DNA of 38,254 nucleotides from Nocardia aobensis NBRC 100429 (GCF_000308375.1 NZ_BAFQ01000116.1:1-38254), one strand, 5' to 3'; shown: positions 1 through 10,277, counted from the stretch's first letter. Program-made: numbers and translations. The notes: generated from the sequence alone by a model not told the origin.

Positions 1-593
1 TTGGCCTGGCGTGCGGCGGAATCCTTGTTGGCCTGTTCGACCTGCGCGCGGCGCAGGCCGTCGATGGCGGCCTGCTGGTTCTTCGACGCCATGCCGAGCA
101 GATCGGCGCGGTCGAGCGCGGAGGCCGGATCGGAGCCGGCCAGGTAGTTCACCATCGACGTCGAACCCGGATGGGTGTAGGCGTCGACGGCGAATTCGTC
201 GAATTTGCCCTGTGCCTGGTTCAACTGAGTGCCGGCGGACTGCAGATCGCGCTGGGTGGCGGCGACGGTCGCCGCGGCCGCGTCGGCGGCGTCACGGGCG
301 TTCTGCAGATCGACCAGCGCCTTGTTCACGGCTTCCCGCTTGCCGGCGACCTCGGTATCGAGCTGGGCCAGCTGCTGGTCGGCGGTGGCGACCTGATTGA
401 TCAGACCGCTGACCTGATTCACCCCCGCATCGACCTGCGCGCCCGCCGCGGCGATATCGCCGTCGCTCGGATTCGGAGGTGGCGGCGGCACCGCGGCCAC
501 CAGCGGAGCTGTCACCGTCAGCGCGATCCCACATAAGAGCAACCCCACAGCGACCTTCGCGGCACCCCCCGACCGCCTCGCCGATATTCGCAT
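1..593 (-). CDS. ripA: RipA-like peptidoglycan hydrolase, N-terminal part (3' end outside window)
   Basis: The visible N-terminus of about 197 residues starts at ATG 593-591 behind a strong AGGGAGG site. It has an export signal: Arg-rich start, hydrophobic run VAVGLLLCGIALTVTAPLVA (about residues 14-33), then a proline stretch. After that comes a long Ala/Gln/Asp-rich coiled coil (about 48-197) with QLAQLDTEVAGKREAVNKAL, as in the N-terminal autoinhibitory coil of RipA and related NlpC/P60 endopeptidases. The catalytic NlpC/P60 domain would lie beyond base 1 and is not seen. Known for RipA: a secreted D,L-endopeptidase that cuts septal peptidoglycan together with Rpf proteins. The neighbouring Rv1476-like gene, on the same strand just upstream, supports RipA (Rv1477 position). 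A paralogue such as RipC cannot be excluded from the coil alone. Confidence 0.8.
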   Translation of the reverse strand, partial: MRISARRSGGAAKVAVGLLLCGIALTVTAPLVAAVPPPPPNPSDGDIAAAGAQVDAGVNQVSGLINQVATADQQLAQLDTEVAGKREAVNKALVDLQNARDAADAAAATVAATQRDLQSAGTQLNQAQGKFDEFAVDAYTHPGSTSMVNYLAGSDPASALDRADLLGMASKNQQAAIDGLRRAQVEQANKDSAARQA

Positions 594-1002
594 CACACCT
601 CCCTGATCCCGCTGCGGCTCCCGGCGAGCACCAGATTCGCCAGGACTGCGCTGGGCGACCGATCGAGGCGTCGCCGCACGAGCACCAACGGTCCATCTGC
701 CCTCGAGGGACGCTGGAGGCCCATGTGACACTTCTTCCCCAAGAGTGTCACCTCGAAACCGTACGACACTTCCTTCACAGAGGAAACATCGGACGACAAA
801 TCACAGGGGAGTAATTTCCGGTTTGCTAAAAATTCGCTAACCGTAAATAGGGGTTCCGAGGGCGAACCAAACCGGTCGTTCAGTTTCGTCCCGCGAATCG
901 CGACTTATCCCTCGAATCGGGCATCGCGGCGAGGTGGTGGCTAGTTTCCGGCGACCGTTGCGGGGCACCTCGCGACACGCCGAGGACGGCCGCCGGAGAC
1001 GG
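594..1002. other. 409-base intergenic region upstream of the ripA-like gene
   Basis: No convincing gene is seen; the open frames here lack RBS and recognisable products. On the minus strand it is the 3' flank of the Rv1476-like gene and the 5' flank of the ripA-like gene. It includes a relatively AT-rich patch at about 810-850 with an imperfect inverted repeat (GGTTTGC 820-826, GCTAACC 836-842), and a perfect inverted repeat at 725-751 listed separately. A long leader of this kind upstream of a cell-wall hydrolase could be regulatory. I looked for a ydaO-type c-di-AMP riboswitch and could not identify its conserved core. Confidence 0.5.
725..751 (-). promoter_or_regulatory. Inverted repeat GTGACACT-N11-AGTGTCAC upstream of ripA-like gene
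   Basis: The 8-base arms are perfect (725-732 and 744-751) with an 11-base spacer. Part of the unit, GACACTTC, recurs as a direct repeat at about 765-772. It lies 132 bases before the ripA-like start codon. In mycobacteria ripA is controlled by the response regulator MtrA, whose sites contain GTCACA-like repeats; the GTGTCACA seen here on the minus strand is compatible with that, but the link is inference. It could equally be an mRNA hairpin in the leader. Confidence 0.4.
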
Positions 1003-1569
1003 TTAGCGAGAGGGCACCGGTGGGTTCGGCGGGGCATCGGCGGCTACCGCCGCCCGCTCCCGCGACGCCCGCCGGGACTTGATGTAGTACAGGCCCCCGA
1101 TGGTCAGGACGGTGCCGGCCAGCACAACTCCGGTGATCGCGGTCCAGGACACCTTTTCCGGCGTCTCCAGCCGGTCGACGAAGATCTGCGCGGCCGTCGC
1201 GGTGTGCCCGCCCTGATATTTGGCCTTGTCCTCGGCCCACTCCAGCCGCGCGCGGTTGATCGAATCGCTGTAGGTGCCGATCCAGTCGTCGCTGAACACC
1301 ACGACCGTGCCGTGTTCACTCTTGCCGAGGGTGGTCGCCAGGTCGCGCAGATCCGAATCGCGGCCCGGATTTCCCTTCACGACCACGATGTTCAACTCGA
1401 TGCCGTGCGCGCGGGCCTGATCCGCGATCTCGGCGAGCTTGTCCTGATTCTTGGATTCGGGCGCGGCTACGTGGTTGTCGGCCAGATCCAGTTCGATGGC
1501 GTCGACGTCGGTATCCGGCGGTAGCTCCGCGGCCATGGGGGTGAAAACCGAGGCATACGAGACGGTCAT
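1003..1569 (-). CDS. Rv1476-family membrane protein (DUF6676-like)
   Basis: A 188-residue protein. The ATG at 1569 was chosen because the upstream extension is low-complexity, Arg-rich and not protein-like; a GGATGG sequence lies just before it. The N-terminal part (about 20-115) is a soluble alpha/beta region with IELNIVVVKGNP and GTVVVFSDDWIGTYSD, similar to TPM-like domains. A single transmembrane helix follows at about 141-162 (SWTAITGVVLAGTVLTIGGLYY), then a basic tail and a Pro-rich end, so the bulk should face outside or inside depending on topology. Mycobacteria have a gene of this type (Rv1476) between acn and ripA in the same relative orientation, which is the main reason for the assignment. 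The function is unknown; a role in cell-wall metabolism with RipA is inferred from linkage only. Confidence 0.8.
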   Translation of the reverse strand: MTVSYASVFTPMAAELPPDTDVDAIELDLADNHVAAPESKNQDKLAEIADQARAHGIELNIVVVKGNPGRDSDLRDLATTLGKSEHGTVVVFSDDWIGTYSDSINRARLEWAEDKAKYQGGHTATAAQIFVDRLETPEKVSWTAITGVVLAGTVLTIGGLYYIKSRRASRERAAVAADAPPNPPVPSR

Positions 1570-1900
1570 CTTCCATCCGGTCTTGTCGAGCCGCCGACTC
1601 CAGCGACGGGCGTCCAACACATTCACGTGATCAACACACACCTGGCCGCCACACCGGAGGGGACAACTCCGGCGGGGCCTTCGAGCACAGTACGCGACGG
1701 GGGCATCATGGATGGCGGCACGCCGCGCCGTACGTGCCCCGCATGCTTCATAGGACAAGCGTACTGTTAGAGTTCGGAAGTACGAGGCGCGCAGCCCGAA
1801 ACGCGTCCTCGACGACAGCCGCCGGCACAGCCCCGCCGGTGGCCACCCCACGGGGCCCGCACGCGCCCCGATCGGAACACCGACGAGTGGAGCTGAACGT
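1570..1900. other. 331-base divergent intergenic region, acn and Rv1476-like gene
   Basis: It separates the divergent membrane-protein gene and aconitase gene. It carries the acn promoter/operator at about 1745-1773 (listed separately) and a 5' leader of about 120 bases before the acn start codon. The aconitase RBS is GTGGAG, 8 bases before the ATG at 1901. The stretch 1570-1740 shows no gene and no clear repeat; the promoter of the membrane-protein gene should be in it but I cannot place it. Confidence 0.5.
1751..1773 (+). promoter_or_regulatory. Putative AcnR operator and -10 box of acn
   Basis: TAGGACAAGCGTACTG at 1751-1766 matches the Corynebacterium AcnR motif CAGNACnnnCGTACTG (recalled from the literature) at every fixed position except the first base. 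A TAGAGT hexamer (1768-1773) fits an actinobacterial TANNNT -10 box. With it, the operator spans roughly -29 to -14, which would block RNA polymerase, as in C. glutamicum. No good -35 is visible. A TetR repressor very similar to AcnR is encoded downstream of acn. The motif match is seen in sequence; the binding is inferred. Confidence 0.65.
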
Positions 1901-4696
<2,796 letters not shown>

Positions 4697-4814
4697 TATC
4701 CCGCACCACGCGGTGCGGCGTCGTGCCGCGCCCGGCGACCGTTCGGATCGCCGGGCCGGTACGAACAGCGTTGCGCCGCCGCAGGATCTACGCGTCCATG
4801 CTCGTACTGTGAGA

Positions 4815-4846
4815 ACCCCCGCGCCGGATCGTCCCGGCGCGGGGGT
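4815..4846 (+). terminator. Strong GC hairpin between acn and acnR
   Basis: A perfect 13-base-pair stem, ACCCCCGCGCCGG (4815-4827) with CCGGCGCGGGGGT (4834-4846) and a 6-base loop, with no T-run after it, as is common in actinobacteria. Two weaker hairpins precede it: CCGCACC/GGTGCGG (4701-4718), directly after the acn stop codon, and CCCGGCGA/TCGCCGGG (4731-4755). Together they should end or attenuate the acn transcript and lower read-through into acnR, whose start is 27 bases downstream. Confidence 0.7.
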
Positions 4847-4872
4847 CCGTGCATTCCCCGCTGGAGGAGCCC

Positions 4873-5439
4873 ATGCCCAAGGTCAGTGACGATCACCTCG
4901 CCGCCCGGCGCAGCCAGATTCTGGACGGGGCGCGGCGGTGTTTCGCCGAATTCGGGTACGAGGGTGCGACCGTCCGCCGTCTGGAAGAGGCGATCGGCCT
5001 GTCCCGCGGCGCGATCTTCCATCATTTCCGGGACAAGGACGCCCTGTTCCTGGCCCTCGCCCAGGAGGATGCCGGACGGATGGCCGAGGTCGCGGCCAAC
5101 GAGGGCATCGTGCAGGTCATGCGGGAGATGCTCGACAATCCCGCGCAGTACAACTGGCTGGGCACCCGCCTCGAGATCGCCCGGCGTCTGCGCACCGACC
5201 CCGAATTCGCCGCCGGCTGGACCCAGCGTTCGGCCGAACTCACCGCGGCCACCCTGGCCCGGCTGGAACGCCGCAAGGCGGCGGGCGCGCTGCGCGACGA
5301 CGTGCCCACCGATGTGCTGCTCGGCTATCTCGATCTCGTGCTCGACGGGCTCATCGCCCGCATCGCCTCCGGCCACGTCAACGAAAACCTCACGGCCGTA
5401 CTCGATCTCGTGGAGGCGTCGGTCCGCCGCCGCGACTGA
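4873..5439 (+). CDS. acnR: AcnR-type TetR repressor of aconitase
   Basis: A 188-residue TetR regulator, the same length as C. glutamicum AcnR as recalled. The helix-turn-helix and its flanks are nearly identical in pattern to AcnR: GARRCFAEFGYEGATVRR and LSRGAIFHHFRDKDALFLAL (about residues 17-61). The C-terminal part also matches (LEIARRLRTDPEF, VLDGLIARIASG, ending VRRRD). Known for AcnR: it represses acn and responds to citrate-type ligands. The ATG at 4873 is preferred because GGAGGA lies just before it; a GTG at 4849 would begin almost inside the terminator hairpin. Position directly after acn and the operator at 1751-1766 both support the assignment. Confidence 0.92.
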   Translation: MPKVSDDHLAARRSQILDGARRCFAEFGYEGATVRRLEEAIGLSRGAIFHHFRDKDALFLALAQEDAGRMAEVAANEGIVQVMREMLDNPAQYNWLGTRLEIARRLRTDPEFAAGWTQRSAELTAATLARLERRKAAGALRDDVPTDVLLGYLDLVLDGLIARIASGHVNENLTAVLDLVEASVRRRD

Positions 5440-5498
5440 ACCGCCGCGATTTCCGCCCGTGCCTCGTGCCGGGCTCGTCGTACCATGTGCTGATGATC

Positions 5499-7640
5499 AT
5501 GGGGCGGGGACGACGAGACGGACATATCGGCGGGACCGGGTGCGCCCCACTCCATGCGGTGGTCGTGCTGTCGATCGCCGTGCTGGTCGCGGCGTGCGGC
5601 GGTGCCGGCGCACCGCAGGATCCCTATCTCTGGCTCGAGGACCTCGACAGCCCGCGCGTGCAGGCGTGGGTCGGCGATCAGAATCGACGGACCCTCGATG
5701 TGCTCGAACACGATTCGCGCTACGCCGACAATCTCGCGCAGGCGACGGCGCTGGCGAAGACGTCCGATCGGATCCCGATGCCGCGCTTCGAGAACGGCAC
5801 GGTCGAGAATTTCTGGCAGGACGGTGACCACAAACGCGGCATCTGGCGCGAAACGACGACCGCCGATTACGAAGCGCCGCAACCGAACTGGACCACCCTG
5901 CTCGACCTCGACGAGTTGTCGCGAGCCGAGGGCAGGAACTGGGTCTGGCGCGGCGCCGACTGCGACCCGGTCACCCGTCGCCGGTGCCTGATCAGTCTGT
6001 CCGACGGCGGCGAGGACGCCGTCTCGGTTCGCGAATTCGACCGCAGCACACGGCAGTTCGTGCCGGACGGGTTCGCGGTGCCGCGCGGCAAGGTGGACCT
6101 CACGTTCAGCGACGAGAACACGGTGCTGATCGCGCGGGAATGGCAGCCGGGTGAGATGACGGTCTCCGGCTACCCGTACGTCGTCCGGCAGTGGCGCCGC
6201 GGCCAACCTCTCGACGCGGCAACCGAACTCACGCGGGGCGACCGGACCGATCAGCTGTCGACCGCGCCGGTCGTGCTGGACAACGGCGCTGGGCGGCGGC
6301 TCGAACTCGTCGTGCGCGGCCGGACCTTCTTCGAACACGACGTCGAGCTGCTCACCGCGTCCGGCCCGGTTCGCACCGCGCTCCCGGCGAAATCGGACTT
6401 CGCCGGTATGGTCGGCAACCACCTGCTGGTGTCGCTGCAGCAGGACTGGGTTCTCGGCGCGACGACCTATCCGGCAGGTGCCCTGGTATCGGTGGACGCC
6501 GATCGTCTGACCATCGATCCGGACCGTCCGCAGGTGACACCGGTCTACCTCCCGGGTCCGTCGGAGAGTCTGAGCGGTGTGCAGACCACGCGCGACCACG
6601 CCGTGGTCACGTCGCTGAAGGACGTGCGTGGTCGCGCCACCGTCTACACACCACGCCCGGACGGCACCTGGTCGGGGACGCCGGTGCCGTTGCCGGACAA
6701 CGCGACCGTCGACACCGTCACCGCCGATCCGACGGGCGAGCACGCCTATCTCTCGGTGACCTCGTTCCTCGTTCCGACCACACTGTGGAGCGTGGACACC
6801 TCCGCCGGCACGGCCCGGCAGGTGAAAAGCACACCGCCGCAGTTCGATTCGTCCCGCTATGTGGTCGAACAGCAGAAGGCGACCTCGGCCGACGGCACCC
6901 CGGTGCCGTATTTCGTGGTGCATGCCGCCGATATGGCGTTCGACGGCTCGAACCCCACCCTGATGAACGCCTACGGTGGCTTCGGGATATCGCAGACTCC
7001 CGCGTATCAGGCGACGCTCGGCCGGCTCTGGCTCGAGCACGGCGGCGTCTTCGTCCTGGCGAACATCCGCGGTGGCGGCGAATTCGGTCCCGGCTGGCAC
7101 GAGGCCGCGCGCACCACCCGGCGACAGCGGGCGTTCGACGATTTCGCCGCGGTCGGCAAGGATCTGGTGGCGCGGGGCGTGACCACCTCGCGGCGGCTCG
7201 GCATCCAGGGCGGCTCCAACGGCGGGCTGCTCATGGGGGTCGAATTCGTCCAGCATCCGCAGATGTGGAACGCGGTCGACATCCAGGTGCCACTGCTGGA
7301 CATGATGCGCTACGAGAAGATCGCCGCGGGCGCCTCCTGGGTGGACGAGTACGGCAGCGTCGACGATCCCGCTCAGCGGGCGTTTCTCGAATCCATCTCG
7401 CCGTACGGGCAATTGCGGCGCGGTGCGCACTATCCGGAACCGTTCGTCTGGACCACGACCAAGGACGACCGGGTGGGTCCGCAGCACGCCCGCAAGTTCG
7501 CCGCGCGGCTGGCGGAATTCGGCGATCCGTATCTGTTCTACGAGGCGGGCGAGGGCGGCCACGGCGCCGGCGCCGACCGGGAGGAACAGGCCCGCACCAG
7601 CGCGCTCGAGTACACGTATCTGATGCGGCGACTGATGTAG
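5499..7640 (+). CDS. Prolyl oligopeptidase family (S9A) lipoprotein
   Basis: About 713 residues from ATG 5499; ATG 5493 and GTG 5487 are in-frame alternatives and no clear RBS decides. The N-terminus has a hydrophobic run ending in LVAAC, a lipobox, so the protein is probably exported and lipid-anchored. QDPYLWLEDLDSPRVQAWV is the classic start of the S9A beta-propeller domain. The C-terminal alpha/beta-hydrolase domain has the nucleophile motif GGSNGG (Ser573), the acid loop TTKDDRVGP (Asp656/657) and the base GGHGAG (His688), so the triad is intact. Known family role: cleavage of short peptides after proline (or basic residues in the oligopeptidase B branch). It is on the same strand as the thioesterase and the putative RiPP genes downstream and is part of the block inserted between acnR and the small HTH gene. 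The substrate is unknown. Confidence 0.88.
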   Translation: MGRGRRDGHIGGTGCAPLHAVVVLSIAVLVAACGGAGAPQDPYLWLEDLDSPRVQAWVGDQNRRTLDVLEHDSRYADNLAQATALAKTSDRIPMPRFENGTVENFWQDGDHKRGIWRETTTADYEAPQPNWTTLLDLDELSRAEGRNWVWRGADCDPVTRRRCLISLSDGGEDAVSVREFDRSTRQFVPDGFAVPRGKVDLTFSDENTVLIAREWQPGEMTVSGYPYVVRQWRRGQPLDAATELTRGDRTDQLSTAPVVLDNGAGRRLELVVRGRTFFEHDVELLTASGPVRTALPAKSDFAGMVGNHLLVSLQQDWVLGATTYPAGALVSVDADRLTIDPDRPQVTPVYLPGPSESLSGVQTTRDHAVVTSLKDVRGRATVYTPRPDGTWSGTPVPLPDNATVDTVTADPTGEHAYLSVTSFLVPTTLWSVDTSAGTARQVKSTPPQFDSSRYVVEQQKATSADGTPVPYFVVHAADMAFDGSNPTLMNAYGGFGISQTPAYQATLGRLWLEHGGVFVLANIRGGGEFGPGWHEAARTTRRQRAFDDFAAVGKDLVARGVTTSRRLGIQGGSNGGLLMGVEFVQHPQMWNAVDIQVPLLDMMRYEKIAAGASWVDEYGSVDDPAQRAFLESISPYGQLRRGAHYPEPFVWTTTKDDRVGPQHARKFAARLAEFGDPYLFYEAGEGGHGAGADREEQARTSALEYTYLMRRLM

Positions 7641-7712
7641 CCGCCGCGATGCGGTGACCGATCCCACGCCCGATCCGGAAATACCCGGAACAGGGTGGCG
7701 GTTCGCCCCGGT

Positions 7713-8129
7713 ATGACCTTTTCTGTGCCCGTGACCGTCCGCGGATACGAACTCGACGTCAACGGCCATCTCAATCAGGCCGTGTACCACCAGTACGCCG
7801 AGCACGCCCGCTGGGAGGTGCTGCGCGCGGCCGGTCTGGTCCCGGACAAGATGCGGCTGTCCGGACTCGGTCCGGTGGTCCTGGAATCGACCGTCAAGTA
7901 TCGGCGGGAACTGCATCTGGGCGACGAGATCACCGTGACCTGCGCATGCCGCTGGGGCGAGGGCAAGGCGTTCTGGATGGACCAGCAGATCCGCAAGCTC
8001 GACGGCACCGTCTCCGCGGAGTTCACCGTCGTGCTGGGGCTGATGGATCTCGACGCGCGCAAACTCGTGTCGAACCCGAGTCAGCGGTTCCTGGAACTCG
8101 CCGAATCCCCCGATGTGCTCGGTCTGTGA
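7713..8129 (+). CDS. Acyl-CoA thioesterase, hotdog fold (4HBT/YbgC-like)
   Basis: A 138-residue single hotdog domain. The signature RGYELDVNGHLNQAVYHQYA (about residues 10-29) matches the 4-hydroxybenzoyl-CoA/YbgC/FadM pattern, in which the Asp and the HxN segment form the active site and start of the hotdog helix. The central part (VLESTVKYRRELHLGDEITV) and WMDQQIRK are also typical. It should hydrolyse acyl-CoA or acyl-ACP thioesters in the cytoplasm; chain length cannot be read. ATG 7713 was chosen; an in-frame GTG at 7695 would add six residues with no better RBS. It is 72 bases after the oligopeptidase gene and may be co-transcribed. The region to the next gene (8130-8304) holds a TTGACA hexamer (8134-8139) within the small palindrome GTTGACAGCTCAAC but no matching -10. 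Confidence 0.88.
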   Translation: MTFSVPVTVRGYELDVNGHLNQAVYHQYAEHARWEVLRAAGLVPDKMRLSGLGPVVLESTVKYRRELHLGDEITVTCACRWGEGKAFWMDQQIRKLDGTVSAEFTVVLGLMDLDARKLVSNPSQRFLELAESPDVLGL

Positions 8130-8304
8130 GGCGTTGACAGCTCAACCGAATCGCTTTCGGCGATAGCGCTTTCCACGCCCGGACCCCGGCACCGGGTTTG
8201 CACCGGAATTCTTTCGTTGCGAACCGGCCGGGCACCGCGGCGGGCTATGATCCAGTTCACGCTCGACTTCCGGGGCAAATCGCGAGCAGATCGGAGTCCA
8301 GCCC

Positions 8305-8772
8305 ATGAACGATGCCGGCCGCCAGGTACCCGGACACACCCGGCCGCACCCGAAACCCCGCCACCCGGCGCCACCGCTGGCCGGCCGCCTGGTCGCCGAA
8401 TCTCGCGACACCATCAGCGTCCGGGTCGCCGAGGGCATCTGGACCCTCGATCGCGACGACATCCTCCAGCTGCGCGACGAATCGCCGGATTCCGGCACCG
8501 CGGAACGCGCGGTCCTCGTCTGGATACGGCCCGGCGCCACAGCCGATTTCACGCAGCGGCGGCGCATTCAGCTCACCGAACGCCCGCTGACACTGCCACC
8601 CCGGCCCAGCCCAGCCGTCGGCGACGAGCTGCTGGCCCGCCTGACCGACCAGTGGGCGCGCAAGCTCGACGTCGCACCCACCCCGGGGGCCGCCGGCGCG
8701 ACGGTGAGCTACAGCCAGACTCGCAGCGGCGGGGGCAGCGACGACGGCACCGCCTGCGACAGCCTGGACTGA
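8305..8772 (+). CDS. Putative graspetide (omega-ester RiPP) precursor with long leader
   Basis: A 155-residue protein that I do not recognise as a named family. Start ATG 8305 has CGGAG 8 bases before it. Residues 1-25 are Pro/His/Arg-rich. Residues 26-92 look like a small beta-rich domain (GRLVAESRDTISVRV, AVLVWIRPG). Residues 104-122 are helical (VGDELLARLTDQWARKLDV). The tail 132-155 changes character: it is made of Ser, Thr, Gly and Asp (TVSYSQTRSGGGS, then DDGTACDSLD). Graspetide cores have this composition, Ser/Thr donors joined to Asp/Glu side chains by an ATP-grasp ligase. The next gene, 12 bases downstream, is such a ligase. By analogy the helix before the tail could be the ligase-binding leader element; that is inference. 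Alternatively it is an unrelated small protein with a disordered acidic tail. Confidence 0.6.
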   Translation: MNDAGRQVPGHTRPHPKPRHPAPPLAGRLVAESRDTISVRVAEGIWTLDRDDILQLRDESPDSGTAERAVLVWIRPGATADFTQRRRIQLTERPLTLPPRPSPAVGDELLARLTDQWARKLDVAPTPGAAGATVSYSQTRSGGGSDDGTACDSLD

Positions 8773-8784
8773 GGGGCCGTTTCG

Positions 8785-9744
8785 ATGAGTGCCCGGTCGC
8801 CGGGTGCCGTGCTGATCGTCGCCGAGAGCGACGATCTGCACGCCGACGCGATGGGCTCGATGCTGCGGAATATGTACGGGCTCAGTCCGATTCGTCTGGA
8901 TATGCGCGATTTTCCGCGCGAATGCGGTAGTTTCCGGCTCGACCGCGCCGGCGCCGCTCGGTCGATGTCGCATATCGCCGGTCTCGACGATGTGACCGCC
9001 GTCTGGTGGCGCCGCCCCCGGCCGTGCCGGGTGCCCGGCGGTTTCCTCGACGGCGACGACGATTTCCGGCAGGCCGAATGCGACGGGTTCCTGCAGGGTC
9101 TGCTGTGGTCGATACCGGCGGTCTGGGTCAACGATCCCGGCGCCGACCGCACCGCCACCCGCAAAATCGTGCAGCTCGACACCGCCCGGCGCAGCGGTTT
9201 CGCCATCCCGGAAACGTTGATCACCAACGATCCCGACGAGGCCCGCAGTTTCGTCGATTCCCGCGGCGGGTCGGTGATCTACAAACGGACGGGTACCGGC
9301 CGCGCGGAATTCTCCGAAACGCGCATCGTGAGCCGCGAGGATCTCGGCCGATTCGACACCATCCGCTCGGCGCCGACCACCTTCCAGGACTATGTCGAAG
9401 CCGAGTGCGATCTGCGGGTGGTGTGGATCGACGGCGTCGAGTGGGCGGTGCGGATCGACTCGCAATCCGGTGCGGGATGGGTGGATTCGCGCCTCGACAC
9501 CTCGGTGGCCTTCACCCGCGAGCGACTGCCCGCCTCGGTGAGCAAGTCGCTGACCACGCTGATGGGCGCGCTCGGACTGGTGTTCGGCGTGCTCGACATC
9601 AGGCTCGGGCTCGACGGCGAGTACTACTTTCTGGAGGTGAACCCGCAGGGGCAGTTCGCCTATCTGGAGATCAAGACCGGGCTGCCGATCTTCGCCAGTC
9701 TCGCCCAGTTCCTCGTCCTCGGTGAGGCGATGGTGTCGGGCTGA
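8785..9744 (+). CDS. MvdC/MvdD-type ATP-grasp ligase (graspetide maturase)
   Basis: Protein of 319 residues, the usual size for MvdD-like ligases. The N-terminal pre-ATP-grasp domain has AVWWRRPRP (about 72-80), the hallmark of MvdC/MvdD and actinobacterial RiPP ATP-grasp proteins. Further along are IYKRTG with Lys167 (ATP binding), DLRVVWIDG, and the metal-binding end FGVLDIRLGLDG (Asp271) and FLEVNPQGQFAYLEIKTGLP (Glu284, Asn286). NPxGQ followed by a TGLPI stretch is typical of graspetide macrocyclases. Known reaction: ATP-dependent phosphorylation of an Asp/Glu side chain and its attack by Ser/Thr (ester) or Lys (amide). GAGGGG lies 8 bases before the ATG. It follows the putative precursor and converges with the MarR gene, with only 6 bases between the stops. 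No second ligase, methyltransferase, acetyltransferase or transporter is adjacent. Confidence 0.88.
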   Translation: MSARSPGAVLIVAESDDLHADAMGSMLRNMYGLSPIRLDMRDFPRECGSFRLDRAGAARSMSHIAGLDDVTAVWWRRPRPCRVPGGFLDGDDDFRQAECDGFLQGLLWSIPAVWVNDPGADRTATRKIVQLDTARRSGFAIPETLITNDPDEARSFVDSRGGSVIYKRTGTGRAEFSETRIVSREDLGRFDTIRSAPTTFQDYVEAECDLRVVWIDGVEWAVRIDSQSGAGWVDSRLDTSVAFTRERLPASVSKSLTTLMGALGLVFGVLDIRLGLDGEYYFLEVNPQGQFAYLEIKTGLPIFASLAQFLVLGEAMVSG

Positions 9745-9750
9745 CCGGTA

Positions 9751-10254
9751 TCACGACCGGTCGAGGTCGGCCAGCAGGATGCGCGCGATCCGGTCCAGTT
9801 CGCCGCGGTCGCGCGCCGACAATCCGGACAGCAGGCGCGTCTCGTTGTCGGTGTGTGCCGTGACGACCTCGTCGACGCGGGCGCGGCCGGCCTCGGTCAG
9901 GGCGACCCGGACCGCGCGGCGGTCGGCGCGATCGGCGATACGTCGCACCAGTCCGGCCGATTCCAGGCGGTCCAGGCGGCCGGTCATTCCGGCGCGCGAC
10001 AACATCAACGTGTCGGCCAGGACCGACGGGGTCAGTTCGAACGGTTCACCCGAACGACGCAGTGCCGCAAGCACATCGAACTCGCCGCGCTGCAGCCCGT
10101 GCGCGGTGAACACCGCGTCGATCTCGCGTTCGGCGAGGACGTACAGGCGGCCGAGGCGGCCGAGCACCGCCATCGCCGTGAGATCCAGGTCGGGCCGTTC
10201 CCGCTCCCACTGCGCCACGATCGCATCCACCGCATCGGTCTGTCGTCCAGCCAT
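9751..10254 (-). CDS. MarR-family transcriptional regulator
   Basis: 167 residues from ATG 10254 (GTG 10260 is an in-frame alternative). The winged helix is clear: QRGEFDVLAALRRSG, LTPSVLADTLMLSRAGMTGR, LDRLESAGLVRR, DRRAVRVALTEAGRARVDE (about 57-130), flanked by helices for dimer formation. Members of this branch bind short palindromes and are released by phenolic or oxidative signals. It is divergent from the cupin gene; the 70 bases between them carry a perfect 20-base palindrome plus a repeated half site, so it very likely controls itself and the cupin gene. Ligand unknown. Confidence 0.93.
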   Translation of the reverse strand: MAGRQTDAVDAIVAQWERERPDLDLTAMAVLGRLGRLYVLAEREIDAVFTAHGLQRGEFDVLAALRRSGEPFELTPSVLADTLMLSRAGMTGRLDRLESAGLVRRIADRADRRAVRVALTEAGRARVDEVVTAHTDNETRLLSGLSARDRGELDRIARILLADLDRS

Positions 10255-10277
10255 GGACACATACTATTCGACGGGAT

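Noticed and set aside
594..1002. ydaO (c-di-AMP) riboswitch before the ripA-like gene
   Set aside because: Such switches occur before cell-wall hydrolase genes in actinobacteria, but I could not find the conserved core on the minus strand.
5325..7916. Long minus-strand frame across the oligopeptidase gene
   Set aside because: Antisense shadow: the plus strand has a full S9A protein with its catalytic triad.
8134..8167. TTGACA promoter for the putative graspetide pair
   Set aside because: The -35 hexamer is ideal but no acceptable -10 box is found 16-18 bases downstream; the nearest AT-rich stretch (GATAGC) is too far.
8217..8930. A 237-residue frame overlapping the precursor and ligase
   Set aside because: Arg/Pro/His-rich low-complexity product in another frame; the 8305 and 8785 frames have RBS and, for the ligase, clear motifs.
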